Source of the DNA: Providencia sp.
Lineage (GTDB): Bacteria; Pseudomonadota; Gammaproteobacteria; Enterobacterales; Enterobacteriaceae
Direction: 5' to 3'
Assembly: GCF_003533305.1 (NCBI RefSeq)
Contig: NZ_DOEH01000031.1
Location: forward strand, 1 to 64,000
DNA length: 64,000 nt
The position numbers and the translations under genes are program-made. Positions 36,771-44,373 of this stretch are shown piece after piece. Every line of letters begins with the position of its first letter. Within the stretch, counting starts at the first letter, position 1. The notes below the pieces were generated by a model. That model did no database searches and was not told the DNA's origin. It worked only from the letters and a program-made list of their open reading frames with translations.

Positions 36771-37079
36771 TTAATACCCGTTGACTTGTAGAAACTCGCG
36801 AAAACTACTTTCACTCCATGACTGACCTTGGCGGTCAACAAGGAGCTGTTGATTCAGGGCATTAACAATATCTGAGAGTGATTCAATTCCTGATGCAAAT
36901 AAGGTTTCTAAGGCGGCAATTAGGCTGGTTTCATATTCATCCGGAACTCTTGAACGGGTTTGCCAAACAATATTGGGCGCAGTACCAGGAGATTGAATGC
37001 TACCTTTACCCCCTTCGCGGGCGGGAATAATTTGATGATTTGCGGGTAAGTAAGGGTTGATGTTTTGTATCGGTTCCAT
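36771..37079 (-). CDS. Small recombinase-like helix-turn-helix protein
   Basis: A 102-residue protein. The N-terminal half is Pro/Gly-rich and probably extended (NPYLPANHQIIPAREGG). The C-terminal half, from about residue 45 (VPDEYETSLIAALETLFASGIESLSDIVNALN, then GQSWSESSFREFLQVNGY), resembles the helical recombinase domain of large serine integrases, where IxxxLNxxGxxxxxGxxWxxxxVxxIL is usual. No catalytic recombinase part is present. It sits between the Rieske ferredoxin and the oxygenase, so it may assist the oxygenase or act as a small DNA-binding regulator. Confidence 0.7.
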   Translation of the reverse strand: MEPIQNINPYLPANHQIIPAREGGKGSIQSPGTAPNIVWQTRSRVPDEYETSLIAALETLFASGIESLSDIVNALNQQLLVDRQGQSWSESSFREFLQVNGY

Positions 37080-37081
37080 TG

Positions 37082-37396
37082 CTATTCCTCAATTAAACTG
37101 ATTTCGATTTGATTTTCGTGAACGCGTGTTTGATAAGTTTTAAGGTCGCGCCCGCCAGGCTCTCGTAAACACTTTCCTGTTTTGATATCAAAAATGGCTT
37201 CATGCAGTGGGCATTCAACTTTTCCATCTTCCACAAATCCTTGGCTGAGTAAGGCATATGCGTGGGGACAAATATCTTCCATGGCATAATATTGGTTCTC
37301 AACTAAGAAAATACCGATTTCGGTACCGTGGATCTTGGCGGAGTAGGGAAATTCTTCTTGTACTTGTGATACATCACAAACGGTAATCCAGCTCAT
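37082..37396 (-). CDS. Rieske-type ferredoxin
   Basis: A 104-residue [2Fe-2S] protein. Ligands are C43-P-H45 and C62-P-L-H65 (DICPHAYALLSQG, ECPLHEAIFD), as in BphF/NirD-like ferredoxins. It carries electrons from the flavin reductase to the Rieske oxygenase. ATG 37396 is used since GGAGG sits 5 bp upstream; the earlier ATG at 37408 overlaps that ribosome site. It is the first gene of the catabolic operon, and its promoter lies in the 420-bp gap shared with frmR. Confidence 0.88.
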   Translation of the reverse strand: MSWITVCDVSQVQEEFPYSAKIHGTEIGIFLVENQYYAMEDICPHAYALLSQGFVEDGKVECPLHEAIFDIKTGKCLREPGGRDLKTYQTRVHENQIEISLIEE

Positions 37397-37427
37397 CTCT
37401 TCCTCCATTTACCCTGATAACTATTTT

Positions 37428-37443
37428 GTTTCATATGTAAAAC
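37428..37443. promoter_or_regulatory. GTTTCATAT motif, possible regulator site 1
   Basis: GTTTCATATGTAAAAC has GTTT...AAAC symmetry and shares its first nine bases with the site at 37562-37579. It is 32 bp upstream of the ferredoxin start. Confidence 0.4.
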
Positions 37444-37561
37444 TTTGTTTATTATTTAAAACCAGACTAATTGCTAGGGTGATTACTCGTCAATCAAATG
37501 TTATTTTTATGTGATTAATTTGTGTCAAAATGTGGTGTGCGTCGTGCTTATGAGGATGTTT

Positions 37562-37579
37562 AGTTTCATATCAGAAACT
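37562..37579. promoter_or_regulatory. GTTTCATAT motif, possible regulator site 2
   Basis: AGTTTC-ATATCA-GAAACT is an inverted repeat with 6-bp perfect arms. Its GTTTC/GAAAC arms resemble IclR/KdgR-type operators, and the operon encodes an IclR protein. Confidence 0.45.
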
Positions 37580-37776
37580 TTATGGTTTTTTACTGGATAT
37601 TGGACAATGGAATCTGATTAAGCATGATTACTGATTTTTTGTACTGATTAATTAAGTTATATGAGTTTAAAATTTTAATTTAATTTATTGATTAGAAAAT
37701 AAAAAATGAATTTCATCTCGAATGACAGCGCAGTGAACTGTTTTTTATCCTATTTTCTGTACAGTTTGTATTATCA

Positions 37777-37800
37777 ATACTATACTCCCCCTATGTATAC
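37777..37800. promoter_or_regulatory. FrmR operator overlapping the frm promoter
   Basis: ATAC...CTCCCCCTAT...GTAT symmetry with a central C-rich run matches the type of site bound by FrmR/RcnR proteins. It covers a -10 box TATACT (37781-37786), with TGTACA (37758-37763) 17 bp upstream as -35. Repression by FrmR would be relieved by formaldehyde. Confidence 0.7.
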
Positions 37801-37816
37801 GTGAGAGGGCTTTACG

Positions 37817-38089
37817 ATGCCACATTCACCCAAAGAGAAAAAAGCGGTACTGACTCGTGTCAGAAAATTAAAGGGACAATTATCTGCCCTAGAGACTGCA
37901 TTAGAGGATGAAGTTGAGTGCTCGGCGGTACTGCAACAGATAGCGGCGATACGCGGTGCGGTTAATGGCTTGATGGCAGGGGTTTTAGAAAGTCACCTGC
38001 GTGAAGGGTTGCAAGCCTCCGCTGATACGCAAATTCAAAAAGATTCTGTAGATGATGCCATCTCACTTATTCGCACATACCTGCGTTAA
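37817..38089 (+). CDS. frmR: Formaldehyde-responsive repressor FrmR
   Basis: A 90-residue CsoR/RcnR-family all-helical repressor. It begins MPHSPKEKKAVLTRVRKLKGQL with the N-terminal Pro-2 and the Cys of EVECSAVLQQIAAIRGAVNGL, the two groups cross-linked by formaldehyde in E. coli FrmR, plus the conserved His in ESHLREG. It is the first gene of frmRAB, 18 bp before frmA, with its own operator just upstream. Confidence 0.93.
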   Translation: MPHSPKEKKAVLTRVRKLKGQLSALETALEDEVECSAVLQQIAAIRGAVNGLMAGVLESHLREGLQASADTQIQKDSVDDAISLIRTYLR

Positions 38090-38107
38090 ATATCAAAAGG
38101 AATAAAC

Positions 38108-39220
38108 ATGAAATCACGTGCAGCAGTTGCATTTGGACCGGGTCAACCACTGAAAATTGTTGAGATTGATGTGATGCCGCCGAAAGCGGGCGAAGTATTA
38201 GTTAAAATTAGTCATACCGGTGTTTGTCATACCGACGCATTTACTTTGTCAGGTGATGATCCCGAAGGTTTGTTTCCGGTGGTGCTTGGCCATGAAGGCG
38301 CAGGTGTTGTGGTTGAAGTGGGCGAAGGCGTTACCAGTGTGAGTGTTGGTGACCATGTGATCCCTCTGTATACCGCAGAATGCGGAAAATGTGTATTTTG
38401 TGAATCAGGTAAAACTAACCTCTGTGTATCCGTTCGCGCGACACAGGGCAAAGGTGTGATGCCAGATGGTACAACACGTTTTTCCTATAATGGTGAGCCA
38501 GTTTATCACTATATGGGATGCTCCACGTTTAGTGAATATACCGTTGTTGCTGAGGTTTCACTGGCAAAAATCAATCCTGAAGCAAATCATGAAGAAGTGT
38601 GCTTGCTAGGTTGCGGTGTTACAACGGGTATTGGTGCAGTGCATAATACCGCTAAAGTGCAAGCGGGTGATTCTGTTGCTGTATTTGGCCTGGGTGGTAT
38701 TGGTCTTGCGGTTATTCAAGGGGCGAGACAAGCCAAAGCGGGACGTGTTTTTGCCATCGATACGAATCCGGCTAAATTTGAATTAGCCCGCCAGTTTGGG
38801 GCGACGGATTGTTTGAATCCAAAAGATTTTGATAAGCCAATTCAACAAGTGCTGGTGGAAATGACTGAGTGGGGCGTTGATCACACCTTTGAGTGTATTG
38901 GTAACGTCAATGTAATGCGAGCGGCACTAGAAAGCGCACATCGTGGTTGGGGCCAATCCATTATTATTGGTGTCGCAGGCGCAGGACAAGAAATCTCAAC
39001 GCGTCCATTCCAATTAGTCACAGGTCGTTCTTGGCGCGGCACAGCATTCGGTGGTGTAAAAGGCCGCAGTCAATTACCTGCGATGGTAGAAGATGCCATG
39101 AAAGGTGACATTGAATTAGCCCCATTCGTGACACATACCATGCCACTTGATAACATTAATGAAGCATTTGATTTAATGCATGAAGGTAAGTCGATTCGTA
39201 CCGTTATTCATTATAAATAG
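38108..39220 (+). CDS. frmA: S-(hydroxymethyl)glutathione dehydrogenase / class III alcohol dehydrogenase
   Basis: A 370-residue zinc alcohol dehydrogenase. The catalytic zinc ligands lie in [19 protein letters not shown] sequence (here [10 protein letters not shown]), GHEGAGVV and LLGCGVTTG; the structural zinc cysteines are in [30 protein letters not shown] is the NAD fold. It oxidises S-hydroxymethylglutathione, formed from formaldehyde and glutathione, to S-formylglutathione. It is the second gene of frmRAB. Confidence 0.96.
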   Translation: MKSRAAVAFGPGQPLKIVEIDVMPPKAGEVLVKISHTGVCHTDAFTLSGDDPEGLFPVVLGHEGAGVVVEVGEGVTSVSVGDHVIPLYTAECGKCVFCESGKTNLCVSVRATQGKGVMPDGTTRFSYNGEPVYHYMGCSTFSEYTVVAEVSLAKINPEANHEEVCLLGCGVTTGIGAVHNTAKVQAGDSVAVFGLGGIGLAVIQGARQAKAGRVFAIDTNPAKFELARQFGATDCLNPKDFDKPIQQVLVEMTEWGVDHTFECIGNVNVMRAALESAHRGWGQSIIIGVAGAGQEISTRPFQLVTGRSWRGTAFGGVKGRSQLPAMVEDAMKGDIELAPFVTHTMPLDNINEAFDLMHEGKSIRTVIHYK

Positions 39221-39232
39221 TTTTCATTAGGC

Positions 39233-39258
39233 ATATAGGCGCAATTTAGCGCCTATAT
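39233..39258 (+). other. Hairpin between frmA and frmB
   Basis: ATATAGGCGC / GCGCCTATAT with a 6-nt loop, not followed by a T run. It more likely adjusts relative expression or mRNA stability within the operon than ends it. Confidence 0.6.
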
Positions 39259-39281
39259 CTGAGTTATTAATAGGAGTACTA

Positions 39282-40118
39282 ATGGAAAGAGTTGAACGCC
39301 ACGCTTGTTTTGGCGGTTGGCAGGATGTTTATCAACATCAATCGGATGTGTTAGGTTGTTCAATGAAATTTGCTGCATATATACCGCCGCAAGCTGAACA
39401 ACAATCATGTCCGGTTATTTATTGGTTGTCTGGGCTTACTTGCAACGAACAAAATTTTATCACTAAAGCGGGAGCACAACAGTTTGCCGCGCAGCATGGT
39501 ATTATTTTAATCGTACCGGATACCAGCCCTCGCGGAGAAGATGTTGCCGATGATGAGGCATACGATCTCGGTCAAGGTGCGGGGTTCTATGTGAATGCGA
39601 CACAAAAACCGTGGAGCACTCATTACAAGATGTATGATTATATTGTCTCTGAGTTACCAGCCTTGGTTGAAGCACATTTACCCGCATCCGATAAGCGTGC
39701 AATTTCTGGGCATTCCATGGGCGGTCACGGAGCATTAATGATTGGCCTGCGTAACTCGTCTCGCTATACCAGCTTATCTGCTTTTTCACCTATTGTTGCG
39801 CCTTCCCAAGTGCCTTGGGGACAAAAAGCATTTACCGCTTATTTAGGTGCAGAGAGTACTCAGTGGTTATGTTATGACACGGTGAATTTACTGAATGAAG
39901 CCACTACAATTCCACCTATTTTAGTGGATGTTGGGACGGGCGACTCTTTTTATCATGAGCAGCTTAAACCTGAGCTACTTGCAGAAGCATGTGATAAAAA
40001 ACAGCATCATTATCAATTAAATTTACGTGATGGGTACGACCATAGCTATTATTTTATCAGTAGTTTTATCGGTGAACATATTACTTTTCATGCAAAATAT
40101 TTAAACGACGTCAAATAG
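39282..40118 (+). CDS. frmB: S-formylglutathione hydrolase
   Basis: A 278-residue esterase-D-type alpha/beta hydrolase that releases formate and glutathione. The oxyanion strand IYWLSGLTCNEQNF, nucleophile Ser in ISGHSMGGHGALM, Asp in DVGTGDSFY and His in DGYDHSYYFI form the triad. The length is normal for FrmB. AGGAG lies before the ATG. It completes glutathione-dependent formaldehyde oxidation started by FrmA. Confidence 0.95.
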   Translation: MERVERHACFGGWQDVYQHQSDVLGCSMKFAAYIPPQAEQQSCPVIYWLSGLTCNEQNFITKAGAQQFAAQHGIILIVPDTSPRGEDVADDEAYDLGQGAGFYVNATQKPWSTHYKMYDYIVSELPALVEAHLPASDKRAISGHSMGGHGALMIGLRNSSRYTSLSAFSPIVAPSQVPWGQKAFTAYLGAESTQWLCYDTVNLLNEATTIPPILVDVGTGDSFYHEQLKPELLAEACDKKQHHYQLNLRDGYDHSYYFISSFIGEHITFHAKYLNDVK

Positions 40119-40222
40119 TCATTAAGGGTGGAACTTGTTATAGGTTTCACCCATGAATAAGAATAGCGTATTGGTCATATTAATATTATTGAGCTAGTTA
40201 ATAATAAATATTTAAGCTAATG

Positions 40223-40423
40223 TTAAAGTTTACTGATGGAGTTTATTGCTGAAATAGCGATGTTTTTATTAGGGTCTTTGCATAATAGAAGTAATCTTTC
40301 AATTGCAGTTTTATGACCAATTGCTGCTTTATATTCTCCCAGTGCATTAATTGCAGCAATTTTTATATCATCATTTGTTCTATTTGTTAAGTTAATCAAC
40401 GTATTAACAATATTGTTTTCCAT
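40223..40423 (-). CDS. Tiny HEAT-repeat protein
   Basis: A 66-residue helical protein, essentially two HEAT-like repeats: VNTLINLTNRTNDDIKIAAINALGEYKAA and AIERLLLLCKDPNKNIAISAINSISKL. It has no signal peptide. It may be a stand-alone binder or a remnant of a longer HEAT protein; an immunity-type role is possible. It is a single gene between frmB and the heme operon, and base composition matches the AT-rich surroundings. Confidence 0.5.
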   Translation of the reverse strand: MENNIVNTLINLTNRTNDDIKIAAINALGEYKAAIGHKTAIERLLLLCKDPNKNIAISAINSISKL

Positions 40424-40653
40424 AATCTATCCGAGTGATAATTCAAGTTATATTTAATGTCTTATGATATTTAAATTATCAGAATAGTTAGTTTTAAAAT
40501 ATAAAAAAAAGATTTTTTACGATTTTATTAGCATCGTATTTATTGAGTTTATTAATTATTTTTACCAAGTATAAAAATGGCACCTTAATCAGTTAATAGA
40601 TAACTTTTCAGGTACAATTATTGATATGCTAAATTTGTTCAAATAATGGTAAT

Positions 40654-41454
40654 TTAATGGCGTAAATAGACATGAGGGGTTGCATATTCAGGGTGCTGGC
40701 TAACAGCTAAATCTGCTTTATACCAACGAGTTAAGTTATCTGTCGTTAATACTTCAGTAGGTGTACCATTTGCAACCAGTTTTCCTTCATGAATTAAATA
40801 CACTCTGTCTGCATATAAGGCGGTAAGGTTTAGGTCGTGTAAGACACAACACACGCCTAATGGACGCTCGCGAGTCAGTTGATGTAATAACCGTAAACTG
40901 TGTTGTTGATGGTACAAATCGAGAGCCGAAGTCGGTTCGTCGAGAAACAAACATGCAGGGCTGGCTGTTGGCTGCCAAAGCTGAGCAAGTACTCTGGCTA
41001 ATTGCACTCGTTGCTGCTCTCCTCCCGAAAGTTGGCGATAATCGCGTTCACGTAATAACTGGCAGTGAGTTTGTATTAAGGATTCTTCAATGGCTTCGTG
41101 CTTATGTTCTGAACCGTAAGGCGTCCTTCCCATAGCAACCACATCCTCAACGGTGAAAGCAAATTGCAAATGGCTCTGTTGCTTCATTACCGCTCGCTTT
41201 CGCGCTAACGCATTGCTATCCCATTCGGAAATTGAACGGCCTTCTAACAGACATTCTCCCTGCGTTGGATGAGTATAACCCGTTAATAGCTTTAATAAGC
41301 TTGATTTACCCGCACCATTAGGGCCGATGATCACCACCATCTCATTTTGTTTGATTGAAAAATTTATATCGTCAATTAATGTTTTATTATTGATGCGATA
41401 ACTTAAGTGATTGGCTTCAAGCAATGTAGATTGTGGTTCTATTTTCATTTCCAT
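40654..41454 (-). CDS. hmuV: Heme ABC transporter ATP-binding protein
   Basis: A 266-residue ABC ATPase. Walker A is [14 protein letters not shown], the signature [18 protein letters not shown], Walker [15 protein letters not shown], and the H-loop VLHDLNL. It powers heme import through HmuU across the inner membrane. It is the last gene of the operon, 4 bp after the hmuU stop. Confidence 0.94.
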   Translation of the reverse strand: MEMKIEPQSTLLEANHLSYRINNKTLIDDINFSIKQNEMVVIIGPNGAGKSSLLKLLTGYTHPTQGECLLEGRSISEWDSNALARKRAVMKQQSHLQFAFTVEDVVAMGRTPYGSEHKHEAIEESLIQTHCQLLRERDYRQLSGGEQQRVQLARVLAQLWQPTASPACLFLDEPTSALDLYHQQHSLRLLHQLTRERPLGVCCVLHDLNLTALYADRVYLIHEGKLVANGTPTEVLTTDNLTRWYKADLAVSQHPEYATPHVYLRH

Positions 41455-41458
41455 ATCG

Positions 41459-42460
41459 TTAAACCTTCCCGACGGGTTGACGTAGGATCAACCATAAAAA
41501 ATAAGGCCCCCCAATCAAGCCCGTTAATAGCCCAACAGGGATTTCAGCTGGTGCAACAGCAATACGAGCGATGGTATCTGCCACCAATAGCAGCGTTGCC
41601 CCCACAATGGCAGAGCCTGGGATCAACCAGCGATGGTCAGGACCTAATGTCATGCGGATCAAATGGGGAATCACTAAACCGACAAAACCAATCACGCCAC
41701 TCATTGCGACAGCGCAGCCCACTAGCATTGCGCTCAGAAATAACAGAATAAATTTACTGCGCTCGACATTTAAACCAAGGTAATGAGCATCCTCATCACC
41801 TAATTGTAGAACATTTAATTTGTTACCTTGCCATAAACAAATAAAACTGATGGGCAGGATCACTGATGCGGCAATAGAAAGGGATGTCCAATCAACATTA
41901 CCGAGTGTGCCCATCATCCATAAACTAAAAGTCCGTAATTGTTGGTCATTACTGATATAACTGAGCACTCCGATAAAAGACATGCAGAGTGCATTTATCG
42001 CTATTCCAGCCAGTAATAATCGCGCTAAATTGCCATTAGAGCTGCGATTTAAACTAAAAATAATCAATGAAACCACTAAGCTACCAATGAATGCTGCGCC
42101 AATATGACCATAACTTTGCAATACACTGGGTAGTGAAAGTGAAAAAATGATAAATGCGGCGACACACAAGGCCGCGCCACTGCTGATCCCTAGTAGGCTC
42201 GGGTCAGCCAGTGGATTACGAAATAATCCCTGCATGATAGCGCCAGAAACAGCAAGTGCCAGTCCAACTAAAATGGCTAATAAAATACGAGGCAAACGAA
42301 TATTTAGCCATACTTGCCAGTCTGGATCTGTTGCTGATGCCTGCCATAGCATTTTTAATGACAAATTCATTGCACCCGCGTTGGATGCAATCAACGCGAT
42401 GGCGCAAAGCACGATAAATAAAACAACAATCACAAGTAACGGGTGTTTAAAGCGACTCAT
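41459..42460 (-). CDS. hmuU: Heme ABC transporter permease
   Basis: A 333-residue FecCD/BtuC-family permease with about ten helices. The hallmarks are [44 protein letters not shown] near the N-terminus and [34 protein letters not shown] in the second half. It forms the inner-membrane heme channel with HmuV. Its start overlaps the hmuT stop by 4 bp, so translation is coupled. Confidence 0.94.
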   Translation of the reverse strand: MSRFKHPLLVIVVLFIVLCAIALIASNAGAMNLSLKMLWQASATDPDWQVWLNIRLPRILLAILVGLALAVSGAIMQGLFRNPLADPSLLGISSGAALCVAAFIIFSLSLPSVLQSYGHIGAAFIGSLVVSLIIFSLNRSSNGNLARLLLAGIAINALCMSFIGVLSYISNDQQLRTFSLWMMGTLGNVDWTSLSIAASVILPISFICLWQGNKLNVLQLGDEDAHYLGLNVERSKFILLFLSAMLVGCAVAMSGVIGFVGLVIPHLIRMTLGPDHRWLIPGSAIVGATLLLVADTIARIAVAPAEIPVGLLTGLIGGPYFLWLILRQPVGKV

Positions 42461-43278
42461 TGGGACTTCTCTAACGCCTCGCGTAATTGTTGCATGACTT
42501 TTGGCGTGCCTAGGCTAAAACTGAGCATTCCCACATCATCGACCACTAATAAGGCTTTATTTTTACCAGCTGGTGTCATGGCTATTCCCGGTAATTGCCA
42601 AACTTTATCGATACCACCGAGTGATTTAACGCCTTCTTCGGTGAATATGATTAAGTCAGGTTGGCTGGAAATAAAACCTTCTTGAGACAATGGACGATAG
42701 CTATTGAATGCTGCCATCGCATTTTTGGCCCCAGTTGCTTTTATTAGACTATCAGCGGCAGTTTGTTGACCCGCTGCTAAGGGTAGAACACCACCATGAC
42801 TCATGATAAACAATACTTTTTTATTAATTGGTGCGGTGTTGACTTTGGCTAGCTCTTGGTTGAATTGATCAACGAGTTGCTGACCTTGCTGTGTTTTCCC
42901 CACAGCATTCGCGACTGTGGTAATTTTTTCTGGAATGGCTTCTAAAGCAGGCTTTCCGGTAACCTTGATGATTTTGACACCATTTTTTTCTATCTGTGTT
43001 AAAGCCATCGACGGTTTCGCGAGTTCACTGGCAATCACTAGCGTTGGGCGCATTGATAGCACACCTTCCGCGTTAAGCATTCGCATATAGCCTACATCCG
43101 GTAAGGCGAGTGCTTGCTCGGGGTGAAGACTGGTACTATCGCGTGCAACGAGTTGGTCTTGTGCACCCAGTTTATACACGATTTCAGTAACATCGCCGCC
43201 AAGGGTGACAATACGTTCAACCGAATGTGCACTGACGGATACTATCAGCGTCGCGATCATTAGAAGCCATTGTTTCAT
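42457..43278 (-). CDS. hmuT: Periplasmic heme-binding protein
   Basis: A 273-residue precursor with a signal peptide ending near SVSA. The mature class III binding-protein fold starts VERIVTLGGDVTEIVYKLGAQ, and the heme-ligating Tyr region is LPDVGYMRMLNAEGVLSM. It passes heme from the outer-membrane receptor to HmuUV. It lies 19 bp after the hmuS stop, with AGG ahead of the ATG. Confidence 0.93.
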   Translation of the reverse strand: MKQWLLMIATLIVSVSAHSVERIVTLGGDVTEIVYKLGAQDQLVARDSTSLHPEQALALPDVGYMRMLNAEGVLSMRPTLVIASELAKPSMALTQIEKNGVKIIKVTGKPALEAIPEKITTVANAVGKTQQGQQLVDQFNQELAKVNTAPINKKVLFIMSHGGVLPLAAGQQTAADSLIKATGAKNAMAAFNSYRPLSQEGFISSQPDLIIFTEEGVKSLGGIDKVWQLPGIAMTPAGKNKALLVVDDVGMLSFSLGTPKVMQQLREALEKSQ

Positions 43279-43297
43279 TATTAAATTACCTAACTGG

Positions 43298-44347
43298 TTA
43301 AATGTGAGGCAATGCCATCACTTGATTTCGCCATTGTTCTTGTTCTGGCGTGCCTTCAGTACGTTGACCATACATTTGAACGATTTGATTGCCATCTTTA
43401 TCAAAGACTTCAAGGCTGGTGACAAAACCATCTTGTGTTGATTTACGTGTTACCCAACATTCAGCGATATCATTCTCGATCATGTGTAACGTGAAATCAG
43501 GATTAAAAATATTCAGCCATTTGAGATCTGAACCTTCTCTTTGATAAGGCATGATGCGCTTAATTTGACCGGTGAAAATTTGCACACAACCGCGATTACC
43601 AACAAAAATCATAATTTCGTTTTGGTCATTAAAAGCAGTATTGACCAATTGATTAAATGAATCTGTAGGCACTTTCCATGCAAGATCATCACTGACAGCA
43701 CTGAACACTTGTTGGCGACTCAAATTATTTTTCTTGAGTAGAATAAAGAATTGGTGCACATCCGTCATATTGCGCCATTCTTGTTCTAGCTGCTGTTTGA
43801 GTTCATCACTGATCGGTTGAGTGGTATAAGGCTTAGCCGCTTCAAGTTCCAGTAATGGGTTCTCGGTCGTGGAATATTGCTCGATTAATGCATTCCAAGC
43901 CGCTAGATCCGTTTCATCTGTGGTGTAAACTTTATGTAGTGCATCACCTTGTTTATCAAAAAATTGAATGCTGTGGCGCTCACCATTTTTAGCTTCTTCA
44001 CTGAGGGTAAATACAGAATCCCAGTGAGAGAAAAACATGCGTAAATCTAATGCGCGAGGGTTTAAAATTAAACCACCGTGAGAACTAAATTTCGCATTGT
44101 CATAGCGGCCAACTTGTTCATGAACGACATATTCATTGCGTGTGATAGCTTTGACTTGTCCTACTGCCGCCAAAGCGGTGAGTAAGGTTGGGGCATCAAC
44201 ATTAAGACGTTGAGCTTTATCATGACCCACACGGCTATGCAGTAATTCCGCTTCTGAAACCTCGAGATAAGCGGCTAGATCACGAGCGTATTTTGCTTTG
44301 TTTTCTGTTTTGGCCTGTTGGTAACGCTCGAAAAGTGCTGAATTCAC
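43298..44347 (-). CDS. hmuS: Hemin transport/degradation protein HmuS (HemS)
   Basis: A 349-residue cytosolic protein with two similar HemS/ChuX domains. The first has EAELLHSRVGHD and NEYVVHEQVGRYDNAKFSSH; the heme-pocket segments GNRGCVQIFTGQIKRI and FNPDFTLHMIENDIAECW belong to the second. Members bind heme and release its iron or prevent its toxicity. The GTG at 44347 is taken as start, because AAGGAG lies 7 bp upstream; an in-frame ATG at 44380 overlaps the end of hmuR and has no ribosome site. Confidence 0.92.
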   Translation of the reverse strand: MNSALFERYQQAKTENKAKYARDLAAYLEVSEAELLHSRVGHDKAQRLNVDAPTLLTALAAVGQVKAITRNEYVVHEQVGRYDNAKFSSHGGLILNPRALDLRMFFSHWDSVFTLSEEAKNGERHSIQFFDKQGDALHKVYTTDETDLAAWNALIEQYSTTENPLLELEAAKPYTTQPISDELKQQLEQEWRNMTDVHQFFILLKKNNLSRQQVFSAVSDDLAWKVPTDSFNQLVNTAFNDQNEIMIFVGNRGCVQIFTGQIKRIMPYQREGSDLKWLNIFNPDFTLHMIENDIAECWVTRKSTQDGFVTSLEVFDKDGNQIVQMYGQRTEGTPEQEQWRNQVMALPHI

Positions 44348-44373
44348 GGGTATCTCCTTAATTTTTTTGTGAA

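Noticed and set aside
25959..37302. Many plus-strand and alternate-frame open frames inside the catabolic operon
   Set aside because: They overlap genes with clear domain motifs, lack ribosome sites and show no protein-family features.
37562..37579. KdgR site
   Set aside because: The arms resemble KdgR operators, but no pectin or hexuronate genes are nearby; an IclR paralogue in the operon is a better candidate.
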